A stretch of 64,000 nt of DNA from G963704535 sp963704535 (GCA_963704535.1 OY969916.1:2294001-2358000), one strand, 5' to 3'; counted from the stretch's first letter, positions 25,501 through 33,128 are shown. Program-made: numbers and translations. The notes: generated by a model not told the origin, from the letters alone.

Positions 25501-25866
25501 CTGCGCGGCGAGGCTGGGCTGCACAAGCTCAACACCGGCGCCGCCGAGGAGCGCCAGCGCACGCTAGCCCGTGTGACGGTGCTGCGCGTGCCGGACCCGC
25601 CGCCACCCCACGACCCGGAGCAGCGTCACGCGGCCCTGGCGCGCTTGCTGGGCGGCGGAGCTGAGGCGGTCGACCGGCGCGGCGACCAGGCTGCCGTCGT
25701 GCGAACCTACAGCCAGGGCCGCCACCGCTTCGTTCGCGACGCGCGCACCGGCGTGCGCCTGACCGATGTCGCGGCAGTGCTCAAGGAGGGGCAGATCGAC
25801 GCCTTCCTGCTCGCCAGCCTGCGCCAGGCCGTTGCCGAACCGCACGGTGACAAGATGACACGATGA
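22537..25866 (+). CDS. Clp-type AAA+ unfoldase fused to a release-factor-2-like domain
   Basis: 1109 residues. N-terminal HicB-like segment (1-60) in place of a Clp-N domain. AAA+ module D1: Walker A GKGDVGKT at 229-236, but the Walker B position reads ILAMAD (295-300), so the hydrolytic Glu seems lost. D2: Walker A GPTGVGKT at 510-517, Walker B VVLLDE at 575-580, then IGF at 632-634, in the loop where ClpA, ClpC and ClpX dock ClpP and which ClpB lacks. From about 788 the chain resembles RF2: REPTFWDD (834-841), EEWAAQVLAMYAAWAARKGY, GSNIYEFLRGEAGLHKL (982-998) and a C-terminal HRFVRDARTGVRLTDV (1063-1078). The SPF codon-reading motif and the whole GGQ domain are missing. Inference: it targets ribosomes or stalled chains to ClpP. 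The last residues, GDKMTR, come from an intergenic repeat. Confidence 0.9.
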   Translation: MEKRFRLFIQEHRDGGVTARVLAIPSVTGYAATREAAIVEAREKLTEHLTDLGREAWGRFGFSEHQELRALEIELQPRGKLPQPPIPIAVNLLITTEQHSRGTRYIVTAPRVGGFQLVADDPDQIEALAREALAHHVRKWKALEIVAADLAGPECLETITVTLPDIVEVAAAELSNTSSQDNVLGLCGLNLSEQAALGRLGRADRREALVEQMIAALAADRRSSVILVGKGDVGKTALLHEVVERIRKGAVPAPLRGREVWFVTANNLIAGMKYTGEWQGRVQKLLAQVRRGRQILAMADPNEILDAGRWSGSGNNMGRFLRPYIESGEMTIICECTPEGFEAGMRVEPSFMNAFQRIDVAETDEADTLPIVHAAARRLEAARNVGIDPGATTAALELTRRFMPYRAFPGKAVRFLEELVRDAMPGQERSPAPRTFGRADALADFARKTGLPTFILSDEMQMRVPEVRAYFEERLFGQPDALDAIVDMITVLKAGLNDPNKPLASFFFVGPTGVGKTESAKVLAEFLFGSRDRMLRFDMSEYAAADALPRLIGTAWKANSEGELTRRVREQPFCVVLLDELEKAHHEVFDALLGVLGEGRLTNASGRTADFRNAIIIMTSNLGAGRREIQAIGFGQAPDSGGDDRLREHFVKEAERFFRPEFVNRIDRIVAFRPLTPQAMRLIARRELGKLLMREGVVRRNLLVEIDDAVIERLVERGFHPHYGARPLQREIERMVNLPLARLLVDQGAGHGHLLHFDVRDGQIDLSLVPLDADEDLAADAGPAAPEPDRRLETDIAAVMRALRELRERVDAEEAAPMVPRLRREVSGLLLRTREPTFWDDQAAARAVLSRVYHLERVLKRFDSVVERAGYLEEKGRQVRIHRDRRGVPELARDVERLGGEFAYVQMELAGTSAGAGHDQALLRVTPLGRESEEWAAQVLAMYAAWAARKGYEYELLSLAQPPDGADRRRQPPPPTALYIQGSNIYEFLRGEAGLHKLNTGAAEERQRTLARVTVLRVPDPPPPHDPEQRHAALARLLGGGAEAVDRRGDQAAVVRTYSQGRHRFVRDARTGVRLTDVAAVLKEGQIDAFLLASLRQAVAEPHGDKMTR

Positions 25867-25894
25867 CAAGATGAAGAGGTGAAAGGGTAAAGGG

Positions 25895-27004
25895 GTGAAA
25901 GGGCCGCAGTTTATTCCTGGGATCGAGCTGGGACGCCGCTTCTACGCCGAGGCGGTGCGCCCGGTGCTCGATGCGTACCACCCCGCTCTGCTGCACGCCG
26001 CTGCCCACATCGGCTGGGGCAGCGATGTGCTCGGCTTCGACACTGAGATGTCGACCGACCACGGCTGGGGGCCGTCGGTGCGCATCTTCCTGCGCGACGA
26101 GGACGCCGGCCTGGCCGACGGCCTTCGGGAGCTGCTGCGCCACCACCTGCCGCACGAGTTCTACGGCTACCCGGTCAGCAGCATCGAGGCCCCCGGCGAG
26201 CCGGGGACGCTGCTGATGCACCCGACGACCGAAGGCCCGGTCGAGCACCGCGTGACCATCGCGACCGTGCGGGCGTTCTGCCGGGAGCGCCTGGCCTACG
26301 ACATCGACCAGCCGATCGAGGCGCCTGACTGGCTGACGTTCCCATCGCAAAAGCTGCGCGAGATCACAGCCGGGGCCGTGCATCACGACGGGGTGGGCGA
26401 GCTGACGCGGCTGCGCGGGCGGCTGGCGTGGTACCCACACGACGTCTGGCTGTATCTGCTGGCGGCCGGCTGGGCGCGGATCGGGCAGGAGGAGCACCTG
26501 ATGCCCCGCGCCGGCTATGTCGGCGACGAACTCGGCTCCGCGCTGATCGGCTCGCGGCTGGCGCGCGATATCATGAGCCTGTGCTTTCTCATGGAGCGGC
26601 AGTACGCGCCGTACCCGAAGTGGTACGGCACGGCGTTCAAGCAGCTACGCTGCGCGACCGACCTGGCGCCGTCGCTCTGGCGCGCGCAGCGGGCCGAGAC
26701 CTGGCCGGAGCGCGAGTCGGCGCTGTGCGCGGCCTACGCCTGCCTCGCCCGCGCTCACAACGCCCTGGGCATCACCGAACAACTCCCGGAGGCCGTCTCG
26801 GCCTTCCACGGCCGCCCGTTCCAAGTCATCCACGGCGACGTGTTCGCCGACGCCATCTGCGCGCGGATCGCCGACCCGGACGTGCGCCGGATCGCGTCGC
26901 GGCTGCTGATCGGTAGCATCGACCAATTCAGCGACAGCACCGATATGCGCGAGGATATGTCGCGGCGGGCGGTGTTACGCCATTTGTACACGGAGGCGCC
27001 GTGA
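25895..27004 (+). CDS. DUF4037 domain-containing protein (nucleotidyltransferase-like)
   Basis: A 369-residue protein with the family opening FIPGIELGRRFYAEAVRPVLD and IGWGSDVLGFDTEMSTDHGWGP at 38-60, which resembles the active-site strand of nucleotidyltransferases (GSDVLGFD...DHDWGP in relatives). The rest is helical, with HGRPFQVIHGDVFADAICA near 307. Substrate and role are unknown. GTG 25895 follows the unfoldase by 28 bases across a tandem repeat that also offers a weak ribosome binding site (AAAGGG). The two may be cotranscribed, but DUF4037 genes also occur elsewhere alone, so a shared function should not be assumed. Confidence 0.82.
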   Translation: MKGPQFIPGIELGRRFYAEAVRPVLDAYHPALLHAAAHIGWGSDVLGFDTEMSTDHGWGPSVRIFLRDEDAGLADGLRELLRHHLPHEFYGYPVSSIEAPGEPGTLLMHPTTEGPVEHRVTIATVRAFCRERLAYDIDQPIEAPDWLTFPSQKLREITAGAVHHDGVGELTRLRGRLAWYPHDVWLYLLAAGWARIGQEEHLMPRAGYVGDELGSALIGSRLARDIMSLCFLMERQYAPYPKWYGTAFKQLRCATDLAPSLWRAQRAETWPERESALCAAYACLARAHNALGITEQLPEAVSAFHGRPFQVIHGDVFADAICARIADPDVRRIASRLLIGSIDQFSDSTDMREDMSRRAVLRHLYTEAP

Positions 27005-27033
27005 CGCGGGCGACGTAATTCATCGCCATCATC

Positions 27034-27126
27034 GCCGTAGGGGCGGCCCTGGCGGCCGCCCTGCGATGACGACGATGATATTCATTGCCCACGCTGCCGG
27101 GCGACCGCCAGGGTCGCCCCTACGGC
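27034..27126. repeat. GTAGGGGCGGCCCTGGCGG palindrome
   Basis: GCCGTAGGGGCGGCCCTGGC pairs with GCCAGGGTCGCCCCTACGGC across about 50 bases. Its outer arm is shared with the inner palindrome at 19561-19588. Confidence 0.8.
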
Positions 27127-27163
27127 AGCGTCGTCGCCGCATATTATTCGACAAGGAAATCTG

Positions 27164-27682
27164 ATGCCCGACCACACCTTCCCAGACATCGCCGACCGCC
27201 TGGCCATCCATCCGACCGCCTATATCTCGCCGCACGCCTACGTCCACGGCACTGTCGCGATCGGCCCGGATTCGAGCGTCTGGCCCATGACGGTGATCCG
27301 CGGCGACAAGGGCGTAATCACGATCGGGGCACGCTGCAATGTCCAGGACGGCTGCATCCTACACGCTGACCCGGACGCCTACCTGACGATCGGCGACAAC
27401 GTGTCGATCGGCCACGGGGCGATCGTCCACGGCTGCACCGTCGCCGACGAGGTGCTGATCGGGATGGGCGCCGTCATCCTCAACCACGCGATGATCGGCG
27501 CCGGCTGCCTGATCGCGGCGCGCGCACTCGTCACCGAGGGCATGGTCGTTCCGCCGGGCTCGTTGGTCATGGGCATCCCCGGCAAGGTCAAGCCGCTGCG
27601 CGAGGACCAACTCGCCCGTATCCGGCGTACTGCACAAAATTATGTAGAGCTGAAGGAGTTGTACTTGGCGGCTCGTAGATGA
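27164..27682 (+). CDS. gamma-carbonic anhydrase family protein
   Basis: A left-handed beta-helix trimer subunit of 172 residues, built of hexapeptide repeats ([LIV]GxxxxX). The three zinc-binding His of the gamma class are in place: H67 in GCILHADPD, H84 and H89 in SIGHGAIVHG. It would hydrate CO2 reversibly, although YrdA/PaaY-type members often have little activity. Between H67 and H84 the long acidic loop of archaeal Cam is absent, so it belongs to the short CamH-like type. The ATG has an AAGGAAA-like ribosome binding site. Followed by a palindromic element. Confidence 0.87.
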   Translation: MPDHTFPDIADRLAIHPTAYISPHAYVHGTVAIGPDSSVWPMTVIRGDKGVITIGARCNVQDGCILHADPDAYLTIGDNVSIGHGAIVHGCTVADEVLIGMGAVILNHAMIGAGCLIAARALVTEGMVVPPGSLVMGIPGKVKPLREDQLARIRRTAQNYVELKELYLAARR

Positions 27683-27689
27683 AGGGCAG

Positions 27690-27846
27690 TCCTTATCCTT
27701 ACAGCACTTACGCGGTGGCTCCTGCAATGCCGTTGTTGCCTGCCCTTCGACAAGCTCAGGAAGTTCGGCAGCAAGGTACTTTACTACTTTTTTATCGTCG
27801 ATTTTCGCCCGACCGGGCGAAAATCGACGATAAAAGGAAGAAAAAG
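27690..27846 (-). repeat. palindromic element TTTTATCG...CGATAAAA, copy 1 (inverted)
   Basis: An element of about 150 bp. It contains a 22-bp perfect palindrome with a 2-nt centre (27790-27835, arms TTTTATCGTCGATTTTCGCC-CG) and, beside it, TACCTTGCTGCCGAACTTCC then TGAGCTTGTCGAAGGGCAGG on the minus strand. The same unit recurs in opposite orientation at 28735-28885, so the two flank the fpg gene like a pair of inverted ends. Confidence 0.9.
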
Positions 27847-27868
27847 TGCCACTAAAAATGAGGTTTGA

Positions 27869-28723
27869 ATGCCAGAGTTACCCGAAGTCGAACACGCCGC
27901 GCGCAGCTTGGGCGAGCAGCTCACCGACCGGCGCATTGTCGCCGTCACCAGGCTGGACTGGGAGCGTATGGTCGAGACCCCGGCTGTCGAGCAGTTCCTC
28001 GACTTGCTGCCGGGGCGCGCGGTGCTGGCGGCGGGTCGGCGGGCCAAGTGGGTGCTGCTGACGCTGGACGGCGGCTGGACGCTGGCGCTGCACCTACGCA
28101 TGTCCGGCTCGCTCACCGTCCACGGTCCCGAGGCCCAGCCGGATACCTATACCCACCTGGTGCTGCTGCTCGACGACGGGCGGCAGGTGTTCTTCCACGA
28201 CACTCGCAAGTTCGGGCGCGCGCGCCTGCTCGACGCGGAGGGGCTGGCCGCGCTCGACGCGGCGCACGGCGTCGAGCCGCTGACCGACGCCTTCACGCCG
28301 GAGACGCTGGCGGCGCTGCTGCGGGGCCGCCGGGCGCGCCTCAAGCCGCTGCTGCTCGACCAGCGCGTGATCGCCGGGATCGGCAATATCTACGCCGACG
28401 AGGCGCTCTGGCTGGCCCAGCTCCACCCGCTGCGCGCCAGCGATAGCCTCGACGACGACGAGGTCGCGCGGCTGCACTCCGGCATCCGGCTGGCGCTGCT
28501 CCAGGGCCTGGAGCATGGCGGCAGCACGCTGCGCGACTACCGCAACGGCTACGGCCAGGCCGGCGAGAATCAGGAGCACTTCAACGTCTACGATCAGGAG
28601 GGCCGGCCCTGCACGCGCTGCGGCACCCCGATCGAGCGAATCGTCGTGGGCCAGCGTGGCACCCACCTCTGCCCGTTCTGCCAGCGGATCGCGCCGAACC
28701 AGGAGCGAGGCGTGGGCGTGTAG
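27869..28723 (+). CDS. mutM: formamidopyrimidine-DNA glycosylase
   Basis: Removes oxidised purines such as 8-oxoguanine and nicks the backbone. The 284-residue chain begins MPELPEVE, giving the N-terminal catalytic Pro and Glu 3; a conserved Lys lies in GRRAKWVLL near 60; HDTRKFGRARL and AGIGNIYADEALW are family blocks; the C-terminal zinc finger has CTRCG ... CPFCQR (four Cys), which binds the flipped-out strand. ATG 27869 has GAGG upstream. It stands between two inverted copies of a palindromic element, which may mark past movement of the gene. Confidence 0.95.
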   Translation: MPELPEVEHAARSLGEQLTDRRIVAVTRLDWERMVETPAVEQFLDLLPGRAVLAAGRRAKWVLLTLDGGWTLALHLRMSGSLTVHGPEAQPDTYTHLVLLLDDGRQVFFHDTRKFGRARLLDAEGLAALDAAHGVEPLTDAFTPETLAALLRGRRARLKPLLLDQRVIAGIGNIYADEALWLAQLHPLRASDSLDDDEVARLHSGIRLALLQGLEHGGSTLRDYRNGYGQAGENQEHFNVYDQEGRPCTRCGTPIERIVVGQRGTHLCPFCQRIAPNQERGVGV

Positions 28724-28734
28724 TAATAGTGTTT

Positions 28735-28885
28735 TTCTTCCTTTTGTCGTCGATTTTTGCCCGGCCTGGGCAAAAATCGACGACAAAAAGATCGGTGAGT
28801 ACCTTGCTGCCGAACTTCCTGAGCTTGTCGAAGGGCAGGCACGAGCGGCGTTGAGGGCACCACTGTATAAGTCCTGTCGCTTAAG
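28735..28885 (+). repeat. palindromic element TTTTGTCG...CGACAAAA, copy 2
   Basis: The same unit as 27690-27846, in the other orientation. Palindrome arms TTTTGTCGTCGATTTTTGCC-C at 28742-28762 and 28768-28788; then TACCTTGCTGCCGAACTTCC and TGAGCTTGTCGAAGGGCAGG. Arm changes are matched on both sides (A to G with T to C), so the pairing is maintained. Confidence 0.9.
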
Positions 28886-28903
28886 AATAAAGGTGCTCGA
28901 TTC

Positions 28904-29800
28904 ATGAACAAAGGAACCTTGTACGCCGCCAGCGCCTACATCGCTTGGGGCTTTCTGCCGGTGTTCTGGAAATTGCTCCAGGGCGTCCCCGCGCTCGAGA
29001 TCCTGGCCCACCGGATCGTCTGGGCCACAGTGGTGGCGGCTGTGTTCGTGACCTACCGGGGCGACTGGCGCTGGCTGGGCGCGGTCGCGCGGGATTGGCG
29101 GACGTTGCTGACGTTCACGGCGTCGGCGCTGCTGCTCACCGTCAACTGGTTCGTCTACATCTGGGCGGTCAACGCCGGCTACATTGTGGAGACCAGCCTG
29201 GGCTATTTCATCAACCCACTGGTCAATGTGCTGCTAGGCGTGCTGGTGCTGAAAGAGCGCCTGCGGCTCGGCCAGGGCGTCGCCGTGGCGCTGGCGTTCG
29301 TCGGGGTGCTGTACCTGGCCGTGCAGTACGGCGGCCTGCCCTGGATCGCCATCGCGCTGGCGGGCGCCTTTGGCGGCTACGGCCTGCTACGCAAGACCGC
29401 CAGCCTGGGCGCGCTGGAAGGGCTAACTCTGGAGACCATCCTGCTATTCCTGCCCTCGCTGGCCTATCTGCTCGTCCACGAGACGACCAGCGGCGGCGCC
29501 TTCGTACACGCGGGCCTGTCTACTTCGCTGATCCTGGCAGCCTCCGGCATCGTCACCTTTGTGCCGCTGCTGCTCTTCGCCGCCGGCGCCCGCCGGATCA
29601 CGCTTACCTCGCTGGGTCTGCTCCAGTACATCGCGCCGACCATCCAGTTCACGCTGGGGGTCCTGGTCTACGGCGAGCCAATGAGCTTCCAACTGCTGAT
29701 CGGCTTCTGCATCATCTGGATCGCGCTGGCGATCTACACCCTAGACGGCATTCTGCGGGCCGGCAGCGCGGCCCGGCTCCCCGCCGCCAGCGAATCGTAG
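28904..29800 (+). CDS. rarD: EamA family transporter, RarD type
   Basis: An inner-membrane drug/metabolite-type transporter of 298 residues with about ten helices. The opening GTLYAASAYIAWGFLPVFWKLL and HRIVWATV are typical of RarD, as is NWFVYIWAVNAGYIVETSLGYFINPLVNVLLG, here seen around 80-112. RarD was first linked to chloramphenicol sensitivity in other bacteria; the natural substrate is unknown. The gene begins 19 bases after a palindromic element, and AAAGG lies upstream of the ATG. Confidence 0.9.
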   Translation: MNKGTLYAASAYIAWGFLPVFWKLLQGVPALEILAHRIVWATVVAAVFVTYRGDWRWLGAVARDWRTLLTFTASALLLTVNWFVYIWAVNAGYIVETSLGYFINPLVNVLLGVLVLKERLRLGQGVAVALAFVGVLYLAVQYGGLPWIAIALAGAFGGYGLLRKTASLGALEGLTLETILLFLPSLAYLLVHETTSGGAFVHAGLSTSLILAASGIVTFVPLLLFAAGARRITLTSLGLLQYIAPTIQFTLGVLVYGEPMSFQLLIGFCIIWIALAIYTLDGILRAGSAARLPAASES

Positions 29801-29879
29801 CCTCTGTACGATGCACTATAGTGCGCTAAAATGCTTCTTGGCACGCGATTTGCAGTATGACCTTCTAAAACCTTTCCAA

Positions 29880-29970
29880 CAAGACACCGTTTCACATGGC
29901 GCCGTTCGACTTTACAGTGTGGGTGGGGGAAGACTGAGGGGGCACCCCCTCAAACCCCCTTTTTTCCAGA
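29880..29970. repeat. long variant of the GAGGGG/CCCCTC palindrome
   Basis: Same long subfamily as 1071-1160: TGGCGCCGTTCGACTTTACA then GTGTGGGTGGGGGAAGACTG, then TGAGGGGG, centre, CCCCCTCAAACCCCC. The preceding 80 bases hold no gene. Confidence 0.8.
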
Positions 29971-29982
29971 GCGGAGGTCAGC

Positions 29983-30501
29983 GTGGGCAGTTTCCCGCTG
30001 GTGCGGCTCTTTGGCTGCGAGATGCCAGGCTACGCGTATCTGAAAACTCGTCCCAAACCACCAGTCACGCTCAACGCGCCTGAGATCACGGCGATCGGCG
30101 CGTGGACGACCACCAAACGCTGCTGGCATGCCGATGAGCTAACGCAAGGAACATGGTGGTTTTTCAGCAAGTCCGGGGAGAAATTTCTCGCGCAACTGAG
30201 CCCTGGGCCAAGCGAGGCGCGAACGAACGGCTTCCTGGTCCATCGGGAGGGCCGGCTCAGGTACGATGACTTTTCCGGCGAGCGCATGGTCTATAAAGCG
30301 GGCAAATGGGCGCTCCCCGAAGAAGCGTTCTTCGCTCGCCCGACGATGGAACTCTGGCTCTACCTGGGTCAGACGATCATCATCTGCGTGGCCAGCAAGG
30401 AGGGCGACGAGCACAGCGCCATCGCGTTCGACGCGACCGGGGATACGCGCCGTGAACCGGCGGCCTGCACGTATATGCGGGTGGTGCATCTGGCGATCTA
30501 G
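29983..30501 (+). CDS. hypothetical protein, 172 aa
   Basis: Not recognised. It has a good ribosome binding site (GGAGG six bases before GTG 29983) and even coding composition. The sequence is soluble and beta-rich, with many aromatic residues: WTTTKRCWHADE near 44 and WWFFSKSGEKFLAQLSPG near 58; LWLYLGQTIIICVAS near 125 is hydrophobic but too short and mixed to be a sure membrane helix. It lies between the rarD gene and convergent hutF with repeats on both sides, so it is probably monocistronic. Confidence 0.7.
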   Translation: MGSFPLVRLFGCEMPGYAYLKTRPKPPVTLNAPEITAIGAWTTTKRCWHADELTQGTWWFFSKSGEKFLAQLSPGPSEARTNGFLVHREGRLRYDDFSGERMVYKAGKWALPEEAFFARPTMELWLYLGQTIIICVASKEGDEHSAIAFDATGDTRREPAACTYMRVVHLAI

Positions 30502-30504
30502 CGA

Positions 30505-30660
30505 TGACAAGATGACAGGGAGAGGATGGAGGATGGAGGATGGACGGTCGGCGCCAGAGCACGTAAGGGCGTATTGCATACGCCCCGCCACCGAACCCAG
30601 AAGCACCGAGATCCTGTAGGGCGGCCCCTCTGTGGCCGCCCTCTCACCCCGTGGCCGCCC
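30505..30660. repeat. GATGGAG array, GTAAGGGCGTATTGCATACGCCC unit and GTAGGGCGGCCCC palindrome
   Basis: In order: GATGACA units, GGATGGA units (30520-30543), ACGTAAGGGCGTATTGCATA-CGCCC (30558-30584), then TGTAGGGCGGCCCCTCTGTG-GCCGCCCTC. The same order of blocks occurs at 60290-60450, so this is a composite element of about 130 bp. Confidence 0.85.
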
Positions 30661-31926
30661 TCACCAAGCATCACGCATCACGCGCATCGCCCGCTGGAAC
30701 CCAGCCAGCGCCTCGTCGTAGCGCACATGGCGCCCGCCCGCGACGATCACCTGGCCGGCGACCTCCACCCGATCGACGGCGCGCGGCGTGGCGCCAAAGA
30801 TGACCGCGTCGGCCAGCAGCCCGTCGTCGCCCCCGGCGAGGGAGGCGTCGTCGGCGTCGAGCCAGACCGTATCCTGGCGCCATTCCGAATCGAAGCCGAT
30901 CGCCTGGTAGCCGGCGCGGATGGCCGCGTCGAGCAGGAGCGGCGCCTCGGCCGCGACATGGCGCGCCTCGGCCCGCACCCGCATATCCAACTCGGCCGCC
31001 CGCAACTCCTCGAACACATCGCCGCCGGCATGGCTATCGACCCCGAAGCACAGCCGCGCCCCGGCCCGCAGCAGCGCCGCCAGCTCCGGCGTGCCGTCGC
31101 CCAGGTCGCGCTCGGTGGTGCGGCAGAGGCCGATGTAGGCCCGCGCCGCGCCCAGGGCCGCGATCTCGGCCGGACTGAGGTGGGTGGCGTGGATCGCCAC
31201 GAAGCGCTCATCGAGGATGCCATGGTGGGCCAGGAGATCGACCGGCGTCGCGCCGAACTCGGCCTGGCACTCGGCCAGCTCACGTCGCTGCTCGGCCACG
31301 TGCATGTGAAAGGGTAGTTGGTTGGTGCGGGCGTAGGCGGCTAGCGTGGCAACCTGCTCGATCGGCACCGCCCGAATGCTGTGCGCCGCGACGGCGATAC
31401 GCACCATGGGGTCATGAGAGTAACGTGCCCGTAGCGTCTCGACATCACCGAGCACAAGATCAACGCTTGGATCACAGAAACGCCGCTGGCCGGGCTCCAG
31501 AGTCTGCTGGTACCCAGCGCGCTGGTAGGCGGCACGGATCAGGGTGATGCGGATGCCGGCCGCCCGCGCCGCGCGGATCATGGCCTCCGACAGCTCGACC
31601 CGGTCGGCGTACGGGCGCCCGCCATGGTCGTGATGCAGGTAGTGGAACTCGCCGACCGCCGTCACGCCCGACATGGCCAGCTCGACAAAGGCGAAGCGCG
31701 CGATGTCGAACAGCGCCTCTGGGTCGAGCCGCTCGGCCAGCGCGAACATCAGCCCGCGCCAGGACCAGAATGTGGCGGCTGCCGTGCTGCGCCGCTGGGT
31801 GCGCCCGCGCAGCGCCCGCTGAAAGGCGTGCGAGTGGACCGTGGCCAGGCCCGGCAGCACCAGGTGGCGCCCCGCGCGCCGAACCGCCGGCCCGTCGCCC
31901 TGATCGGCTTGCGTGTCCCCGCTCAC
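30661..31926 (-). CDS. hutF: formimidoylglutamate deiminase
   Basis: Deaminates N-formimino-L-glutamate to N-formylglutamate in histidine breakdown. Amidohydrolase-fold metal ligands: HSHAFQRAL (first two His), HMHVAEQ, HATHLS and the Asp in CFGVDSHAGG. I chose GTG 31926, whose GTGA overlaps the stop of the upstream gene, giving 421 residues; the longer frame to 31983 reads into that gene out of frame. The start gives only about 25 residues before LVLPGLATVHSH, so the N-terminal half of the usual beta-sandwich is short compared with the Pseudomonas enzyme. No hutH, hutU or hutI is in the window. Confidence 0.87.
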   Translation of the reverse strand: MSGDTQADQGDGPAVRRAGRHLVLPGLATVHSHAFQRALRGRTQRRSTAAATFWSWRGLMFALAERLDPEALFDIARFAFVELAMSGVTAVGEFHYLHHDHGGRPYADRVELSEAMIRAARAAGIRITLIRAAYQRAGYQQTLEPGQRRFCDPSVDLVLGDVETLRARYSHDPMVRIAVAAHSIRAVPIEQVATLAAYARTNQLPFHMHVAEQRRELAECQAEFGATPVDLLAHHGILDERFVAIHATHLSPAEIAALGAARAYIGLCRTTERDLGDGTPELAALLRAGARLCFGVDSHAGGDVFEELRAAELDMRVRAEARHVAAEAPLLLDAAIRAGYQAIGFDSEWRQDTVWLDADDASLAGGDDGLLADAVIFGATPRAVDRVEVAGQVIVAGGRHVRYDEALAGFQRAMRVMRDAW

Positions 31927-33128
31927 AGCAGTTCCTCCAGTTTCAGCAGGCCAGCCAGCAGCACGCGCGTCCCGGCGACGCAATCCTCCGGCGTGGTGTA
32001 CTCGTCGGGCGAGTGGCTGACGCCACCCTGGCTGGGCACGAAGACCATGGACTGCGGGCAGATGCTAGCCATACACATCGCGTCGTGGCCGGCACCGCTA
32101 GGCATGGTCGTCGCGGCCAGCCCCAGCGCCTCGCACGCCGCCGCCAGCGCGCCGATCACGCGCGCATCCGAGCGCACCGGCGGCTTGCGCACCACCGGCG
32201 CGAAGCGGGCGTCGCCGGCCCGCTCAGCCAGCGCGGCCTCGGCCTGGTCCAGCACGGCCGCGTCCAGCCCACGGGTCTCGACGATCAGCTCGACCCGGCC
32301 GGGGATCACATTCGGCGCGCCGGGGTGGACCGTCAGCGTGCCGATCGTCGCGACGATCCCATATGCGACCGCCAGATCGCGCACGGCGGTGACAAACGGC
32401 GCGGCAGCGACCAGCGCGTCCTGGCGGCGGTGCATCGGCGTGGTGCCGGCGTGGTTTGCATAGCCCTGGAAGGTGACGGCGTAGCGCCGGATGCCGACAA
32501 AGCCCTCGACGATGCCGATCGGGACGGACGCCGCTGTCAGCACGTCGCCCTGCTCGATGTGCAACTCAAGGTAGGCCGCCAGGCTGCCCGGCGCGCGCCT
32601 GGCCTCGCCGACAGCGTCCGGGTCGAGGCCGGCGGCGCGCAGATGCTCGCGCACCGGGCGGCCATCCCACGCCGCCTGCTCGACGATCGCCGGGTTGAAC
32701 AGCCCGGCCATGGCCTGGCTGCCGGTGGTGCCGCCGGCCATGGTGGCCTCCTCGGCCGCGAAGTTGATCACTTCGAGCGGGTGGCGCAGCCGCGCGCCGG
32801 CCGCGTGCAGCGCCCGCGCGCAGGCCAGCGCCGCCACCACGCCAAGCGCGCCGTCGTAGTTGCCGCCGTTGGGCACCGTGTCGGTGTGCGAGCCCAGCGC
32901 GATCGGCGGCAGGTCGGCGGCGCCGGGGTACAGGCCGATCGTGTTGCCGGCGGCGTCGGCGCGAACGCGCATACCCAGCGCGCGCATCTGCTCGGCCACC
33001 CACGCGCGGCCGGCCTGGTCGGCCGGGCCGTAGGCGATACGATTGAGCGCGCCGTCGGCCGCGCGCCCGATCTGGGCCAGGGCGTCCAGGTCGGCCAGCA
33101 GCCGCGCGGCGTCAAGTTCTGGAGTCAT
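31923..33128 (-). CDS. M20 family amidohydrolase (N-carbamoyl-amino acid hydrolase / allantoate amidohydrolase type)
   Basis: A dinuclear-zinc enzyme of 401 residues that cleaves N-carbamoyl or similar amide groups. Marks: SHTDTVPNGGNYDGALGV near 79-96 (metal His and Asp), NFAAEEAT near 124 (catalytic and metal Glu), ELHIEQG near 192 (metal His), the dimerisation-domain motif ANHAGTTPM near 226, and GAGHDAM and SHSPDE near the end. Coupling by GTGA to hutF suggests it acts on the product of that enzyme or a similar N-substituted glutamate. This is inference, since the family includes several substrates. No clear ribosome binding site before ATG 33128. Confidence 0.85.
   Translation of the reverse strand: MTPELDAARLLADLDALAQIGRAADGALNRIAYGPADQAGRAWVAEQMRALGMRVRADAAGNTIGLYPGAADLPPIALGSHTDTVPNGGNYDGALGVVAALACARALHAAGARLRHPLEVINFAAEEATMAGGTTGSQAMAGLFNPAIVEQAAWDGRPVREHLRAAGLDPDAVGEARRAPGSLAAYLELHIEQGDVLTAASVPIGIVEGFVGIRRYAVTFQGYANHAGTTPMHRRQDALVAAAPFVTAVRDLAVAYGIVATIGTLTVHPGAPNVIPGRVELIVETRGLDAAVLDQAEAALAERAGDARFAPVVRKPPVRSDARVIGALAAACEALGLAATTMPSGAGHDAMCMASICPQSMVFVPSQGGVSHSPDEYTTPEDCVAGTRVLLAGLLKLEELL

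Noticed and set aside
22537..25866. ClpB disaggregase identity for the AAA+ fusion
   Set aside because: No long coiled-coil M domain between D1 and D2, no Clp-N, and an IGF docking loop is present as in ClpP partners.
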